Shown in pieces: positions 10,422 to 22,433 of a stretch of 64,000 bases of DNA (position 1 is its first letter; the number at the start of each line of letters is the position of its first letter). This stretch comes from Porphyra umbilicalis (taxonomy: Eukaryota > Rhodophyta > Bangiophyceae > Bangiales > Bangiaceae). A program made the translations under genes and the position numbers. Location of the stretch: NCBI GenBank assembly GCA_002049455.2, contig KV918860.1:171176-235175 (forward strand), in the 5' to 3' direction. The notes beneath the pieces were generated by a model. That model searched no databases. It saw only the letters and a program-made list of their open reading frames with translations, and was not told where the DNA came from.

Positions 10422-11789
10422 CATCGGTCCTCGTCGGTCGATAAAGCCGACGCTTTTCCCATTGGATGTATGGCGAGATTATGGCCCCCTGCCACAACCT
10501 CTGTCGGGGGCAACAGGGGCCACGGCTGTTGACTCGCCTGCGCCGACTCGGACCCCACACAGCTCCCACGTGGATCTGCCGCTACAGACGACGAGTCGCC
10601 CGGTTGGCAATCGTTGTTGGCAATGGGGCGTGGCAGGCGCCGAGGCTCCGCGCGCCTCACCGTCGAAATCACACCGGACCTGCAGGAGGGGTTGTGGGAG
10701 CCCCCGCCCCGCCCACCCGCCTGTGCGACTCGCCTGTCTTGCTGGTTGGCGTCCCCGCCTCACGAGGCGGCGTCTGCTGCTTGCCCCCTTTTTCTCGCAT
10801 GGCATCCGGCTGGCGGCTGCGCGTGGCGCCGTGTGTCATTTCAACGCCCTGGCACACCTGGGAGGGGCGGACCACTCACCGACAGATGCAAACATGCTGT
10901 TTCTTTGGTATACAGTAGAGTGTGGACGCGAGGGGTGCGGCACTGCCCGGGCGCGAGGTAATTGCGGGGCGGCTCATTCTGCCCCAGAGTCGCCCCCGTT
11001 TACTCCACCATACGACGTAGGGTGTTGTCTCCTCCGCAGACGGTGGGTTTCACGAAGCGGCAACCGTGCGTTGGCACCAGCGGTCATGGTCCTAGCACCC
11101 GAGCGGAATGCGGTTCGTCCGCCCCCGCCGCCGCGCAAGGCCCGACCAGCCGCAACGGGCCCACTCGTCGCCCTGCCTCGTGGTGCCTCCCTCCACATCA
11201 CAGCGGGGCTGCGCTCCCGCCCTCGCCGCGGCGCCCGCGGTCCGCGTGCTGAACGTCGGTGGTGTCCAACGGGATTGTTCGATCCCTATTGGCGCATTGC
11301 TGGGGGCGTCAAAGCACGCCCCTGAGTGGTGCGCGTCGCCCGTGCCGCCCTCGGCGGGGTGGGCGCAGCACCGTCACCGTCGGCCCGGTGCCCGCCGGGC
11401 CTCTTGTTCGGGCTATTCGCGGCTACACCTCGACAAGGGCACATCTGGCTTGAGGCACCGTCTTGAATCTCTTGCACCATCCGCCTCGTCCAGCCCCTGC
11501 TGGCACCCGTTTCTTTCCCGCCCCGGCTCTGCCCGACACGTTGTTGGCCGTCGGACCCATTGGTTTGGGTGGCCTGCAGCTCCCGACAGCCCCACCGCCA
11601 GTGCCCGTCCCCATCCGTACAAGCAGACGAGCGTGCGCGGCACGGTCGTTGGTGCCGACCGTGCCGCACACGCTCCAGTGCACGCCGTCCCGCTCACACC
11701 CGTCCGCAAGCCGCTCCTGGGACGGCGCACCGTAGGAGGACGCCCCCGCCCGTCCAACCAGCCGCTGACATCCCAGCCGCGGCCTCGAC

Positions 11790-12339
11790 TCACATAGCAG
11801 GGCTCCAACAAAGCAAGCGCGATACGGACCACCGTCTTTCGCAGTACACACACGGCGACGACCGTTGGACCCCCCCCCCCCCCCGCCTAGGCGCCCACGC
11901 CGCCCCCCCCCCCCCCCGCTCCCACCGCACGACCGCCGGGTCGCGGCCGACGCCGACCTCGACAAACGCCGCCGCGCGGAGCAGACACGCGTCACAACGA
12001 CCGCACGGGCGCCCCCCCGCCCCCGGGTCGTAACACGAGTGCGTCGCCGCATAGTCGACGCCCAAGCCCAAGCCGACGCGCACAATGTCCGCCTTGGACA
12101 GGTGCAGCAGCGGCGCCTCAATGGCGACGGGTGGCCCCCCCGACACGGCCGCCTTGGTCGCGAGCGCCGCCAGCGGGCGCCACGCGTCAAAGTATTCCGG
12201 GCGGCAGTCGGGGTACCCCGAGTAATCCACCGCGTTGGCGCCAATGACAATGGACGACGCGCGGGACACTTCGGCGAGGCCGAGCGCGTAGGCGAGGAAG
12301 ATGGTGTTGCGCGCGGGGACGTAGGTGTTGGGGATGGCG

Positions 12340-12380
<41 letters not shown>

Positions 12381-12727
12381 GCCGGCGGCGGCGGCCACGT
12401 CCCGGTCCTTGGGCACGACCAGGTCTGGGAGGTCCCCCGGCGGCACCCCCACCGCCGCGGCGGTGGCCCCCACCCCCCCGCCGGGGTGCGGAGGAGGGAG
12501 GACCCCCCAAAGGCCCCCAAATCAATGGTCGCCACCCGGTGGTCCTCCACGCCGGGGGAGGCGGCCGCGAGCGCCGCCGCCGCCGTCAACTCGTGCCGGT
12601 GCTTTTGGCCGTAATCAAAGGCGAGCGTGCGGACGGCGGCGCCCGACGCGAGCGTCATGGCGAGGGCGGTGGCCGAGTCGAGGCCGCCCGAGAGGAGGAC
12701 GACCGCTCGACGGACGGGGGCGGCCAT
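11790..12727 (-). CDS. QueC-type 7-cyano-7-deazaguanine (preQ0) synthase, one frame break
   Basis: ATP-dependent enzyme converting 7-carboxy-7-deazaguanine and ammonia to preQ0, precursor of queuosine-type modified bases. The N-terminal frame from ATG 12727 shows the PP-loop VVLLSGGLDSATALAM and then FDYGQKHRHEL. The rest lies in the next frame: GDAIPNTYVPARNTIFLAYA, ANAVDYSGYPDCRPEYFDAW and the zinc motif SCYD...CGRCDACLLRAA. The switch falls at a 7-C run (12473-12479, G-run on the coding strand); one added base restores the frame. A poly-Gly insert from a GCC repeat precedes the IPNTYVP block. The C-terminus after 11930 is uncertain because of two more long C-runs. An upstream in-frame ATG at 12877 would add a hydrophobic, Arg-poor leader that could be a presequence. 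QueC is mainly bacterial and archaeal, so presence here suggests acquisition by transfer, or contamination. Confidence 0.88.
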
Positions 12728-13470
12728 GGCGCGGGGGGGGGGAAGGGGGAGGAGGGGGGCGGGGGGGGGGGGGGGGAGGGGCGTTCCCCGTGAGTGGCAC
12801 AAGAGGCCACGGGCGGTGGCGGCACGCAGGGGAGGAAAAAAAAGGGGGACGCCCGCGCACGAGGGTGCCGCAACCATGGAAGGGGGGGGAGGCAGGCGAC
12901 TGGCAGCTGACAAGGCGGCCGCCAGACAGCCCACCGGTGGCGAGAGGCCAGCGGCAGCGGCAAAGACGGAGCGCACAGGCAGCGCGGCGCGGCGCGCACA
13001 CGTCGGGGCGACGGCGGCGGCGCCCGGGCCGGAAAAAGGCGGCCGGCCGCGCGCGGGCGCCCCGCCGCGGTGGATCACGCCCGCGCTGGCGGGGCCCCGC
13101 GGGGCCCCGCCGCCGGCGACGCGCGGCGCGCCGCACCGGAAGCAGGGCGGCGCTGTCCTGTAAGCCCGCCACGGATCCCCCCCGTCGCGCCGGCCGCCGC
13201 CGCTCGCGCGGCCGCGCCCCCGATCCGGCGCGCGCCCCCCCCCCGCCCCGCTGCTGCTGGCGTGGCGCCCCGGCGGGTTGCCGTTCCCCGCCCGCTGTTG
13301 GTGTGCTCTTGCACCCCTCCCCCCCCCCCCCCCCCCCTAGCTAGGCCCCCGCTCCCCTGCGCTACCCCGTTTCACCCGGTCGGCCGCTGCGCCTCGCGGC
13401 GTGCGGCGGGTGCGGGTCCCCGCAACGGCCCGCCCGCCGCGCCGCCGGCGGTGACCCCCGCCGCCCCGCC
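12728..13470. other. GC-rich divergent promoter region
   Basis: Lies between the divergent QueC and Ser/Ala-rich genes. Contains long G runs (about 12739-12780) and C runs (about 13318-13338). Open frames are Arg/Pro/Ala artefacts. Confidence 0.5.
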
Positions 13471-14688
13471 ATGGCCAAGCGGCGCACGCACGCGTCCGCC
13501 GCTGCCCCCACCGGCGCCACCGCCAAGCGGTCCAAAACCGCCAAGGCGACCGCACCCCCCGCGGCGCCGGCCAAGGCGGCCAAGGCGGCCAAGGCGGCCA
13601 AGGCGGCCAAGGCGGCGGCGGCTGCGGCCACGCCCGCCGCCCCGCCGCCGCCGCGGTCGCGGCGGACCATTGCGGCGCCCGCCGATAGCTCCTCCTCCTC
13701 CTCCTCCTCCTCCTCCTCTTCCTCCTCCTCCTCCTCCTCCTCCTCTTCCTCCTCCTCCTCCTCCTCCTCCTCCTCTTCTGCCGCCTCGTCTGGGGCGGCT
13801 GCCCCCGCTGCCGCCGCCTCGGTGCGCGCGGCGCCGGCCGGCGGTGCTGCCGCCGCCGCCGCTGCCGCCGTTGCCGCAGCTGCCGCCGCGTTTGCGGCTG
13901 GGGCGGTGGCGCTGACGCCCCCGGCAGCGTCGTCGGCCACCGACGGCTCTGCGTCGTCCGCATCCGAGGCGCCACCGCCAGTGGGTGCTGCGGCGGCGCC
14001 GGCGGTGGTCATTAAGAAAGAGGGTAAAAAGGGCAAGCGGGGCGACGCCGCCGCGCTGCCGGCGGCGGTGCCAGTGCCGGCGGCGGTGGTCGGGAAGGAC
14101 AAGAAGAAAAATGTGGGTAAGAAGGCGGCCGCGCCGTCGAGGCCACCTCCCACGTCCTCGAGCTCTTCCCCCTCCTCCTCTTCTTCTTCTTCCTCCTCCT
14201 CCTCCTCTTCATCCTCATCTTCTTCTTCCTCCTCCTCCTCCTCCTCCTCCTCCTCCTCCTCCTCCTCGGCCCCCGCGACCGCCCCCGCCAAGCACGGGGC
14301 CAACCCCAGCGACAGCTCGAGCAGCTCCTGCTCGAGTTCCACCTCGAGCTCCTCGGCGCGCCCGTCGACGAGCAGCCCGTCGTCGAGCTCCGCTGCCGCC
14401 TCGGCGCCCGCGCCGGCGGGTGTGCACCCAAGCGACAGCGACAGCGCGGTGGCGTCGAGCTCCTCCTCTTCCTCCTCCTCCTCCTCGTCCTCCTCCTCCT
14501 CGTCCTCCTCTTCGTCCTCCTCCTCGTCGTCGAGCTCGTCTTCCCCCTCGCCGACCGGCTCGCCGTCGGCGCCCGCCGCCGCACCGTCGCCGACGGCCGA
14601 CGCGGCCATGGCCGTCGAAGCGGCGCCGCTGCACCGCGAGTCCTTTTTTGGCGAGCCGGTCGGCGCCAAGCGCCGCCGCCGCTCTGAC

Positions 14689-14723
<35 letters not shown>

Positions 14724-14931
14724 GACGCCGCTGCCGACGGGGCGGCGGGCGGCTGCCGCCGCCGCCGCCGCCGCCGCTGCCGCCGCGTCGCCCGCGGCGG
14801 CGGCGGGGCGGTCGCGCAAGCGCGCGGCCGTCGACCGCGGCGGCGACCGCCCGGAAGCCGCCCCGCCGGTCGTGGCGCGGGCGCTGCCGGGCGGGCGGCG
14901 CAAAAAGGGTACCGGCGGGCGCCGCCGGTGA
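13471..14931 (+). CDS. Ser/Ala/Lys-rich low-complexity basic protein (nucleolar phosphoprotein-like composition)
   Basis: 486 residues, single exon. It starts MAKRRTHASAAAPTG with a lysine/alanine repeat (KAA)n. Three long serine blocks follow (about residues 71-105, 231-270 and 330-370), separated by Ala/Pro spacers with basic patches such as KKEGKKGKRGD and GKDKKKNVGKK. It ends in basic clusters KRRRRSD, RKRAAVDRGG and GRRKKGTGGRRR. Alternating serine and lysine-rich blocks resemble Nopp140/SRP40-type nucleolar chaperones, but no SRP40 C-terminal domain is recognisable, so this is similarity of composition only. The opposite strand is also open (Glu-rich). The plus strand is preferred because serines in the blocks use AGC, AGT, TCG, TCC and TCT in mixture, including the stretch after KHGANPSD. 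That would be odd if the repeat alone dictated the frame. Confidence 0.6.
13690..14550. repeat. (TCC)n-type microsatellite tracts within a coding region
   Basis: Imperfect TCC/TCT/TCG arrays at about 13688-13777, 14163-14268 and 14461-14545, plus an AAGGCGGCC array near 13569-13616. They encode the serine blocks and the KAA repeats and are likely to vary in length between individuals. Confidence 0.8.
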
Positions 14932-15604
14932 GGGGGCGCACCGGGGTGGGGGGGGGGGGGGGGAGGGGGGGGGGGGGCGCCGACCCCGCCGCCTGCTGCA
15001 CGTGGAGGGGGGTGGAGCAGGGGGCACGCGCGACCGCCCGACGGCGGCGGCGGGGCGGCGGGCGGTGGGCGCGCGCCGGCGGGTGGCGGCCGTCGTCGGG
15101 CTGGTGGGGGGGTGGACGCGGGCGGCGGCGGGACCGCCGTGGCGCGGTCGTGCCGGCTCTCCCGTGCCAGTGGTGGGGGTGCCGCTCGTGTGTGCGCGCG
15201 CCGGCGGGTGTGCCGTGCGGGCGGGCCTCGTGCCGCCGCTTGTGTTTTGTCAATCACGTCGGTCGCACCGCCCCCGTGGGGTGCGCATGGGCGCCCCTGC
15301 GGGCGCGCGCGCCGCGCCGACGCACTGCAAAGCGGGCGCCCCCCTTGCCACTGCGCGCGCCGCAGCGGGCGGCAGCACCCACCGGGTGAGACAGAAAAAA
15401 AAAGTCAAGGCTTGTGCTTGACAAGGAAAGGGATTACAGAGCATGGGATTGGAGTCAAGCAGAACAAAAGGGCACCCAAACATCAAGAGTCACGCGCAGT
15501 CAGCCCACCCCACACACGCACACGCCGTCAAGCCTCGCCCCCCAGCGCCCCGCGGCGGCACCCCAGCCACCGGGGGCGCCCCCCCCACACCCCCCCCCCA
15601 GCCC
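14932..15604. other. GC-rich spacer
   Basis: Convergent 3' region with G runs at about 14946-14978. Positions 15390-15530 are the only AT-richer part. No supported gene. Confidence 0.5.
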
Positions 15605-17819
15605 CTAGGCGCGCACCAGCCCGAGCGCCCGCGCCAGCCGGCGGCGGCGCCCCGGCGCCACCGGCGCCTCTGCCGGCGCCGCGCCCGGCGCCGCGGCGCC
15701 CGCGGCGCCACCCCCAGCGGCAGCGGCTGTGGCAGTGGCGGCAGGAGGCGCCCCTGCCCCCCTCCCCCCCCCCCCCCCCCCCCCCCCCCACCCTCCCCCC
15801 CCCCCCGCGCCGACCGCCACCGCCGCCGCAGCAGCGTCTCGCTCTCCGAGTAGGAGAGGTACTCATCGACGTACATGGCCACCTCCCGCGACGGGGGCGG
15901 GCGGTCGGCGAGCGCGCCGCCGCCGACCGTCCCCGACGCGGGCTTGGCCCACGCGTGCACCCCCGCCGAGCCGGCGGCAACGCCAACGCACGAGGGGGGC
16001 CCGTCGACGGGCGACGCGCGCCGCGCGGCGCCGCGCCAGTGGCGGTGCGAGGCGCCGACGCGGCCGCCGCCGCCGGCACCGCCGCCGGCCGCGACGCTGC
16101 CGCTCACCGCCCACGCGCCGCTGACGGCAGAGGCGCCGCTGAGCACCGAGCCGCCGCTAAACGCCGAGGCGCCACTGAGTACCGAGCCGCCGCTCAGCGC
16201 CGACGCGCCGCAGGCGGCGGCTTCCCCCCCCTCTGCCCCCGTGCCGGCGACGGGCAGGACGCCGCTGACCGCCGAGCCGCCGCTAAAGGTGGACGTTGCC
16301 GACGGCTCCCGCCAGCCCGACACGGGCTGCGGGATGGGGGCGGTCGACAGGCCGCCGCCGCCGCCGCCGCCGTCGACGCCGTCGCGGCGCAGGGGCGGCG
16401 CCCGACCCGTGGACGGCGCCGCCATCCCCCCCGCCGACGGCTCGGTGCAGTGCGACATGGACGACGCGGGCGAGCCGCCGCCACTGCCCGACGACGACGA
16501 GCCGCCCGAGCTGCCACGCCGGCGCGGCGGCAGCGCGGCCGTCGACAGCTCCGACGGGGCGTCAGACGCCGACGCCGGGATGGCGACCCCCCCCCCGCGG
16601 GCAGCGGTGCCCGCCGCCACCGCCGCCGCCGCCGCCGCCGCGGCCGACGGGCCGCCGCCGCACCCGCCGCCACGACCGGCACCGCGCCACCCGATCCCCC
16701 CCATGGACCGAAAGCTCGCCTCGTCCTCGTCAACCACCTCCGTCACGCCGTCCCCCCCCCCCAGTCCACGTCGTCGCCCGACGGCGGGCGGACGCCCGCC
16801 GCCGCGTCGCGCAGCGCGCGCCGGTTGACGGGCTTGATCGCCACCCCGCGGGGGAGGCCGACGCGCTCTGACAGCGTCGGCGCCACCGCCGCCGCCGCCG
16901 CCGTCGCCGCCGCCGCCGCCGCCGCCGTCGCCGTCGCCGCCGGCGGCGCCCGCGTCGGCGACGCGGGCGACCCGCCCCCGGCGCGGGGACCCCACCGGTG
17001 GGTGGCCGCCCCCGTCGCGTCGGCCCCATCGGGCCGGCGGGCAGCGTCGGGGGTGGCGGCCGGCGGGCGGGACTGCCCGCCCCGACCCAGACGCGACCGC
17101 GGGCCGCCCGCGACCGTGACGCGCGCGTCGTGGATGTCGCGCGCGCCGTCGACGCGCGCGAGGGCGACGCGGCAGTCCATCAAGACGAGGCCCGACGGCA
17201 TGGTGCACGGCTCTGGCTCGTCGGCCGCCGCCGCCGCCGCCGGCGGGCGCGGCGGCGGCAGCGACGCGGCGGCGGGGGACGGCGGCAGGGGCGTCGCCGC
17301 CGCCGCCCCGTCAGCGTCGACGGGGACCGCCCAGGGGGTGGATGCGAGGCGCGCGCGGAGGCGGCGGCTCATAAAGCCGCCGCCGCCCCCGCCGCCGCCG
17401 CCGCCTCCGCCGCCGCCCACCGACGCGGGGGCCCCCCCCCCGCGGCGCCCGGATCGGGCCACTCACCGACGCCCTCGGCGACGGGGGACAGCGCGAGCGC
17501 CGCCGCCCGCCGCCGCCCGCCCAACGACGCCGGGGCGCCACCCGCATCGTCGGCAGCGGTGCGGCTACCGCCCGACAAAAAGTGGCCGAGTAGCCGCAGG
17601 GACATGCCAACGTCCCCCCCGCCGCCCGACGCGCCCGACGGCGGGGCGGACGTGCCGGCCGCGCCCGTGAGGGAGCGGCGGCCCGCCGGCGGGCCGTCGC
17701 CCTCCTCGGCCGCCTCGCGCGCGGCGGCGGCGGCCGAGCGGCCGGCGGCGGCGCGGCGGCGAAAGAGGGCTCCCGCCCACCGCAGCCGCCGCCCGTCCGC
17801 GGCCGCGTCGGCAGTGGCA

Positions 17820-17875
<56 letters not shown>

Positions 17876-18204
17876 CGGGTGCCCCACCGACGGCGCCGCG
17901 CCGCGGGTAAAGAGGAAGCGCAGGGAGCGGCAGCTGCGCCCGTCGGTCGGCGCCCAACACCCGCCCCCGTCACCCCCATACCCGCCGGCACCGCCGGCCG
18001 CCCACGCGGCCGAGCCGTCGGTTGGGGGCGGGGGCAAGCCCCCAAAAAAGGGCACCCCGGCCCCGTCCCACCGCGACACCGCGCTCGGCGAGGGCGGGGG
18101 GGGGGCGCCCCGCCGCCCGCCGGGCGCGCCCGCCACCGCGTGCGTGGCGGGCCGGCGCTCGGCGCGGCGGGCGACCGTCAATGGCGCGCGCGGTGGTGGC
18201 GACC

Positions 18205-18237
<33 letters not shown>

Positions 18238-18570
18238 AACGCGGCAGCGCCGGCGACGCTGCCGCCGCCGCCGCCACGAGGGGCGGCGGCGCGTGTAGAC
18301 CGCCCGGCCCGTACCCCCGGCGCGGCGGCGACGCGCCGCCGCCGCCGCCGCCGTCGCCACTGGGAGCGTCCCCCCCGCCACGGCGGCGGCGGGTTAGCTC
18401 CCCCCCCCCCCCCCCCCGGGGGGTCCCCCCCCGACGCCACCATGCGCACCGACCCCGACTTTGGGTCGACCGCCCACCGCGTGTCGGGCGCCGCCGCCGT
18501 CGACGCGGAGAGGATGTGGAGGGCGGCGGCGGCCGCGTCGGCGGCTGCCGCCGCCGAGCCATAGGGGGGG
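15605..18570 (-). CDS. Unrecognised low-complexity protein, frame broken by G-runs
   Basis: Protein-like segments succeed one another on the minus strand but in different frames. In order they are LHILSASTAAAPDTRW..DPKSG (about 18530-18440), SRWDGAGVPFFGG (about 18070), SCRSLRFLFTRGAAPSVG (about 17930-17880), DVGMSLRLLGHFLSGG (about 17610), MPSGLVLMDCRVALARVD (about 17200-17150), IKPVNRRALRDAAAGVRP, EVVDEDEASFRSMGG (about 16720), a repeat of SGGSVLSGASAFSGG type (about 16200-16090) and VAMYVDEYLSYSESETLL (about 15880-15830). The switch at the 11-C run 16752-16762 is healed by one extra base. Others lie at runs of up to 18 bases. A plausible end is LARALGLVRA at 15605. The true start may lie above 18570. 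No family was recognised. The plus-strand alternative lacks hydrophobic segments. Low confidence in limits. Confidence 0.4.
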
Positions 18571-19135
18571 GGGGGGGGCGGCCGTGGCGGCCGACCAGCT
18601 GCCGCCGCGCCGACGCCATGGGGGGCACCGCTGCGATGCCGGCGGGGGGGGGGGGGGGGGGGGGGGGGGGGTGGCGGGGACCGAGAGTTGCCGCCGCGGG
18701 CAATGAGCGCGCCGGCCGACCCGTCGGCGCCGGCGGGGCTGCCGACGCGAGCGCGGGCGCGTCTACCAACGTCGACGGCCGCGGGTCTGGGGACGACGGC
18801 GGCGGTGGTGGGGCAGACGGCCGCCCGCACGTGGCGTCCGGTCGTTGGGGGCGGGGACGCGGCGCGCGACGGCCGGCCTCGCGCGCGGGCGGCGGCAGCG
18901 GGTCGCGGCGTGGCACGCCCCTCCCCCGCCTCCCGAGCAGCGCACCGCAGCCGCCGCCCGTCGGCGCGCGCCCCGCAGCGGGTGCGGGGGACCCGCGGCG
19001 GTGGCGACCCGCCGCGCACCGCCCGTGCCCCGGCGGGCGGCTCGGCAGCGGCGGTGGCGGCGGGGGGGGGGGGGGGGGGGGGGTCCCAACGTCGATGCGC
19101 GGCGCCACCAACGCGGGTGGCCGACCGCCGCGGCA

Positions 19136-19193
19136 CGCGGTGACAGCGGCAAGCGGCCCCGCGACGCGGTGACAGCGGCAAGCGGCCCCGCGA
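19136..19193. repeat. 29-bp tandem duplication
   Basis: Two exact adjacent copies of a 29-nt unit beginning CGCGGTGACAGCGGCAAG, at 19136-19164 and 19165-19193. Being exact, it looks recent. Confidence 0.8.
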
Positions 19194-20873
19194 CGCGCCG
19201 TCGACGGGCCGACCGGCGGCGACGCGGTCGGGGCGCGACAGGGAGCAGGAAGGGGGGGGGGGGGTGGACACCCCGACCGGTCGCCGCCGCGGCCGCGTCG
19301 GCGGCGCCCTCGTGTGACGGCCGTCGCCTTCCGCCGCCGCCGCGCCGCGGTCGCGCCCAACACCCGTGGCCGCGCCTCGCCGGCGCGGGCGCCCAAATCG
19401 GGGGGAGGGCGTGGGGAGGGGGTGGGGAGGGGGGTGGGGGGGGCCGCCCGGCCCCGCAACCCGCGCCGACACGCGTGTGGCGAACCAGGCGCAGGTGCCG
19501 CGGCTGCCGCGGCTCCCGGCCCGCGGGGCGGCGGCGCCGACCCGCCGGCGCGACGGGGCGGGCGCGAGAGCGCGGGCGCGCGAGAGCGCCGTCGGCCGGC
19601 GCCGCACAAGGGGGGGGGGGGGGGAAGCCGCCGCGAGCGGCGCGGCGGGGAGGGCGTCGGTCGGCGCGACCGACACGCGGGGGCGGTGGGGGGGAACACG
19701 CCACGCCGCAACAATGGCGGGCGGGGGGGGGGGGGCGACGCCTGCGCCACGGCCCGCGTCGTGGGTGGTTGGCCGCCCGCGGCGGCGGCACGTGGGCGGG
19801 CGCGTCGGCGCTGGCCTTGGGGGGGGGGGGGGGGGAGCGCCGCGCGCTGCACGGCGCGCGTTTGGCGGCGCCGGTGGTCCGGTCGGGCGTGCCGACGGGC
19901 GCGGCGGCGGGCGCCTCGTCGGCGTCGGTGGCGGGGGCGCCCCGACGGGGACCAGCGGCGGCCTGCCAGCCGCTGGCAGTGGCCGGCGCGCCCCACGTGG
20001 GCGCGCTCGCGGCGGGCGGTGCCGCATCGGGTCCGCGGTGGGGGTGCCACGGGGGCCCCGTCCCAGCGGGGACCACGTGCGCACCCAGCGAGGGACACAC
20101 CCACCCCCCTCCCTGCCCACCCGCCCACCCACCCACCCACCCACCCACCCAGCGGCGGTGGCCACGCGTCCCGCGCCGAGCCGTGCCGCGCCGCCTCACC
20201 CACCTGGCTGCAGCCTGTCGGCCGCGTGCGGCACCCGTCGCGGGCGGCCAGGCGGCTGGGTGCAGCTTGGCTGCCACGGGGGGGGTGGGGGAAGGGGCCC
20301 CCCCGACCGTGTCGCCGCACCTCCCCACACGGCCGTGTCTGCATCCCCGCGGGCAACGGCGGTCCAGTGGCACCGCCGCTGCGCGCCGACGGGCGATCGG
20401 GGCCACGGCGGGCGCGCCTCGGCGGCCGTTGACACGCCCGTCGCCGTTGCGGGGGGGGACCGCCGCGCCTCAACTCACAGGCTGGAGGGCGGGTGCGCCC
20501 CGCTGGGTGCTGCCGATCCTGCCTGTACGTAGAGACGTCCGACGGCCGACGCCGACCGTCGGCCGACCGACGCCCCCCCCCCCTCGTCCCTCCATGGAGA
20601 GGCTGCAACCACGTGCGCGTCGAGGCGTCGGGCAAATGGGGGCCGCCCCCGTGGCCGGGATCGGGCGGCGTAAGCGCCGCTGTCAGAGCGGGCGGTGGTC
20701 ACGCAGCGCCGCCTGTGTGCGGAGCTGCGCCGGGACGGCCAACGGGGTTCGTGGCACCGGCCGAGGGGTGGGAGGCTCAATGGAACGGCCCCTTTCGGGG
20801 GCGCAGCTGCACAGCGCAGGAGGCTGTGTGCCGGATCCGGTAAACACGATGGAGCGCTGCAAAAAGCACCATA

Positions 20874-20893
20874 ATTCACCTTTCGAGGTGAAT
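20874..20893. repeat. Short hairpin with TTCG loop
   Basis: ATTCACCT and AGGTGAAT form an 8-bp stem around TTCG. It stands at the border where GC-rich sequence gives way to AT-rich sequence. It could be a terminator-like or transposon-end hairpin; nothing more can be said. Confidence 0.4.
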
Positions 20894-22397
20894 CAGGGCA
20901 GTCGTGGACGACAGCATCGTAATATGATGTGATTTTACACATATGAATCATATTGAGCCGATATAGTTTCTTCTGAATTGGCCGTTCACTCTGAGCGTGA
21001 TTCACCTGTGCTTGGTGGAGTCACGACCCTAAAAGACAAATCTGACAACAAATGGACAACTGAGATTCTCAGCTTGGCGAGCCACGAGGTCGGTATCTCC
21101 GCGGCTTTGGCGCCACCACAGGTGCGGACGACCGCGGCTGAGGCTCCCACGCTGCTGGAAGCTGCCGTTTTGGAGCATCCATCCATCTCCCCAGCTGTTT
21201 CAACGGTGGCTGCCAACGCCGAGGTGTGAGAAGCCCTTTTGTTCAAGGCGTGGTAGCGCGCAGGGGACGGTGCGGGTCTCCGCCATGGAAACTTCCTCCT
21301 TACGGCTGACTAGAATGCAGCACTGCTGGCGTTTGTGCAAGCCTGTTTCATCATCAACTTCGACCTCTCAACTACTCAAATCGCGGAGCTGGTCCACCGC
21401 ACGTCGTCCTCCGCACGACCATCCGGCTGCCTTGGGTGGTACCCAGTGGGCCCAGTCGGCAAACAGCGTCGAGCGGACGTCTGGACAGTCGAGGAGACCC
21501 CCGTGAATTTCGTGCAGGACCCTGCTGTCTCGCTTTCCTGCGCACCCGCCGTGCGGGAGCGACCAACAATTATCAATCCGCTTGCAGAGTACACCGACCC
21601 CGCCGCAATGACGGGCTTCGGACGGGGGGATACATGCCGGCGACAAGGAGAAGCAAAAAAATCACCGAGAGGAGGCGAGGCGTCCATGGCATGCAATGAC
21701 TCACTGACGAAGGGGGCAGGGGCGACGCTGGAATGGGATGGATGGGGCGGAGACCGGGGGACCGGAAGGACGAAACGTTGCCGTGAGGCGCAGTACTTGA
21801 AAGAAAACAAAAATGTGAGAACGACGGCGCGGGTTGCAAAGCTCTCTCAGAATCAAGTCATTTCGGTAAGCTTCTATGAACGATAAACCTAGCAGCAAAA
21901 AGCAAGAAAAAAACGAGAATCTCGCAGTATCTTGCAACTTGATGTATATTGAAGATGTCGCTATTCATTACTTGCACAAGGAAAGCTACTCATTTGTGCG
22001 TTGCGTCCTGCCCTGCACCACGACAAGCATCGCGCTCTGGCGCTCCGAGGCCGCCGATCTGGGGGTCAGGGCGCTCCGGGCGAGCCTGCCAGGCCCGGCT
22101 CGACGGTGCCGCGCGAACCTGCCTGGCCGGGACTGGTGACCTGCCACCTGACCCCAGCAACACTCGATTCGTGGGTGGCTGTGCAGCGAGGGCTTGCCAG
22201 CTGGACGCCTTGTCAGGAATCTGTACAGTACCGGCACCGTGTCATGTTCCGCAAGTGGCTCACACAACTTGTGTATATATTGTATATTTTAAAAGTATTG
22301 TACTTGTCATTCTCCATCTGACAGGGCTGATGACGCAGGACGGGCTTGAAGCAGCCACCTCTCCGTCTTGTCGTCGGTCTGCTCCTCGCACCCGGCG

Positions 22398-22433
22398 GTC
22401 GTAGGCCACCGTCAGCTGACGGTGGCCCACGAC
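22398..22433. repeat. 36-bp near-perfect palindrome
   Basis: The core GGCCACCGTCAG followed by its reverse complement is perfect over 24 bp (22404-22427). Five more pairs flank one mismatch, giving an 18-bp half-site with no loop. It could extrude a cruciform or be a dimer binding site. Confidence 0.7.

Larger units (their letters stand above)
9137..11789. other. 2.65-kb gene-poor stretch with short repeats
   Basis: Upstream of the bZIP gene and downstream of the QueC gene. Open frames are present on both strands, but none shows a domain or codon pattern I can support. It contains a 21-nt direct repeat (10256-10276 and 10401-10421) and a perfect 14-nt palindrome (10176-10189). Confidence 0.5.

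Noticed and set aside
15875-16828. Plus-strand Pro/Ala frame MATSRDGGG...
   Set aside because: It mirrors the minus-strand gene with aligned third positions. The minus reading has more varied and hydrophobic segments and continues into neighbouring protein-like pieces.
21335-21886. Frame starting ACFIINFDLSTTQIAELV, resembling a transposase start
   Set aside because: Similarity is a vague impression over 20 residues and no catalytic motif follows.
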